From Montifringilla adamsi (taxonomy: Eukaryota; Chordata; Aves; Passeriformes; Passeridae), in contig JAGGNK010000003.1 of assembly GCA_017590115.1 (NCBI GenBank), forward strand, positions 1,758,301 to 1,822,300: DNA of 64,000 bases. Reading direction: 5' to 3'. Made by a program: the position numbers and the translations under genes. The notes under the pieces were generated by a model that saw only the letters and a list, made by a program, of their open reading frames with translations, searched no databases and was not told the origin of the DNA. Shown here piece by piece: positions 62,903 through 64,000 of the stretch; the first letter of the stretch is position 1, and each line of letters starts with the position of its first letter.

Positions 62903-64000
62903 AGGAATAGCCCTCTCAGATAAACCTCCACAAAACAAATACCATTCATATGAAGATATGTTTGCTCCTTGTTATCACAACTTATGCCACTTAATTTATT
63001 ATTCAATGAATTCAGTTTCTTATTTATTAGATGCAAGGTAGCCACTCATCCCTAAAGGCCATGTATGCAAAAGACTGCTTGTAATGCTGTCACTTCAAAC
63101 CTCTCCAGGCTTTTACATTGCTTCAAGAATTAGGAAAAAAGTAGCAAACAATTTAGATTTATTCATGCTGATATTAAATCTGTATATGATAAAGGCAATG
63201 AAAGAAACATTACATAGCTAGCTTAAAATCTATTGATACAGATCAACAGAATATCTTATTCCCTGTAGCTGGGACACTGACTCCTGCAGTATAAAACCCA
63301 CGATAAAACCCACTAGATGGTATTTCATGTTTTTTAAGAGATCTAATTAAAAAGTAAAAAAATATTGGTTTGTCACATTCCTTCCTCCCACTGAAAGGCA
63401 CTTCAGCCTCTTCCCTCAAGTTCCTTTGATATATTCAGTCCACTACCACTACGAGAATTATCTGCTCAAGCGCTGAATCCTAATAGTGAGCATATGAAAA
63501 CCAGTGATTAAATGCCACAGATATCGAAGTCCAAAATATTTAAAATATCTTTTTGTTATATAATGGACTGTAAGACATATTGCAGCTGATTTTTGTAACT
63601 CACAAATGTGTGTTCTCCAATGTTTTTAAATGTAAATTTTGCTAATGACATTTAATAGCACAAAATAAGATCTTCAACTCTTTTCGTACTGCAGTAGCAG
63701 TCAACAAGATGTTTCAATTTTACTCTGTAACTTTATGCTGTTAGAATCATTAAAATGCAAATGAATTACTGAATTAAAAAGATTTCCAATACACTCTTAG
63801 CACAATTAATATTGTATAAAATTATCTGCATAATTACACACACCAACATTGATATAAGGCATTGTAAAAAGTCACCAATAAGAAACTGGATGTAAAACTG
63901 GCAAGCAAATTGAACAGGCATCTACACATGAAAATATAAGAGGTAGCTTACAGTTAGTACTTTATGTGGCTATTGTTACACAGTATATTCCACATTTCAG
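62903..64000. other. No gene seen
   Basis: AT-rich sequence to the window end. The open frame at 62851-63045 on the minus strand has no support. Confidence 0.4.

Noticed and set aside
1..64000. tRNA, rRNA, snRNA, CRISPR or bacterial-type operons
   Set aside because: None seen on either strand by eye. No tRNA T-loop consensus, U6-like start or regularly spaced repeats were noticed.

Overview
This window looks like bird nuclear DNA, most likely from a songbird. It is AT-rich, intron-like or gene-desert sequence. It carries many degraded CR1 LINE fragments in both orientations and several retroviral LTRs of the ERVL-like and ERVK-like kinds that are common in songbird genomes. The coding density, spliced-exon signals and simple repeats are not bacterial. 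No tRNA, rRNA, CRISPR array or bacterial-type operon is visible, and I could not name any host gene.

Layout. Positions 1610-2320 are a GC- and CpG-rich island, interrupted by a 19-base run of N, with a compact promoter core: a 14-bp inverted repeat of ETS-type sites around a perfect cAMP-response element. It is probably the promoter of a gene running left out of the window, of an unrecognised transcript running right, or of both. From about 2.9 to 16.8 kb there are CR1 fragments, an LTR, a T/G-rich tract and a diverged repeat pair. From 16.9 to 22.8 kb lies a nested endogenous-retrovirus cluster: an ERVL-like LTR, internal sequence with a degenerate RNase H and integrase, and other LTRs inserted in it. 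A solo ERVK-like LTR with near-perfect 6-bp target duplication follows at 23.6 kb. From 24 to 64 kb the sequence is mostly unique and AT-rich, with CR1 copies (the largest at 27.8-29.1 kb and 45.7-47.5 kb), two or three further LTR candidates, microsatellites, a 21-bp-arm palindrome and a few conserved-looking blocks.

The main host-gene signal is on the minus strand. Four short open segments (58074-58149, 56733-56861, 38718-38772, 14754-14874) each have plausible splice sites, and their reading phases join without a break. They would encode the C-terminal 126 or so residues of a protein with a strongly acidic tail. The first and second exons are 1.2 kb apart, while the next two introns are about 18 and 24 kb. 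I do not recognise the protein. This is an inference from splice signals and phase, and transcript data would settle it.

I found no clear sign of an undescribed molecular system. The items most worth a second look are the unnamed minus-strand gene, the symmetric promoter core, the long palindrome at 43.7 kb and the open frame at 62.7 kb.
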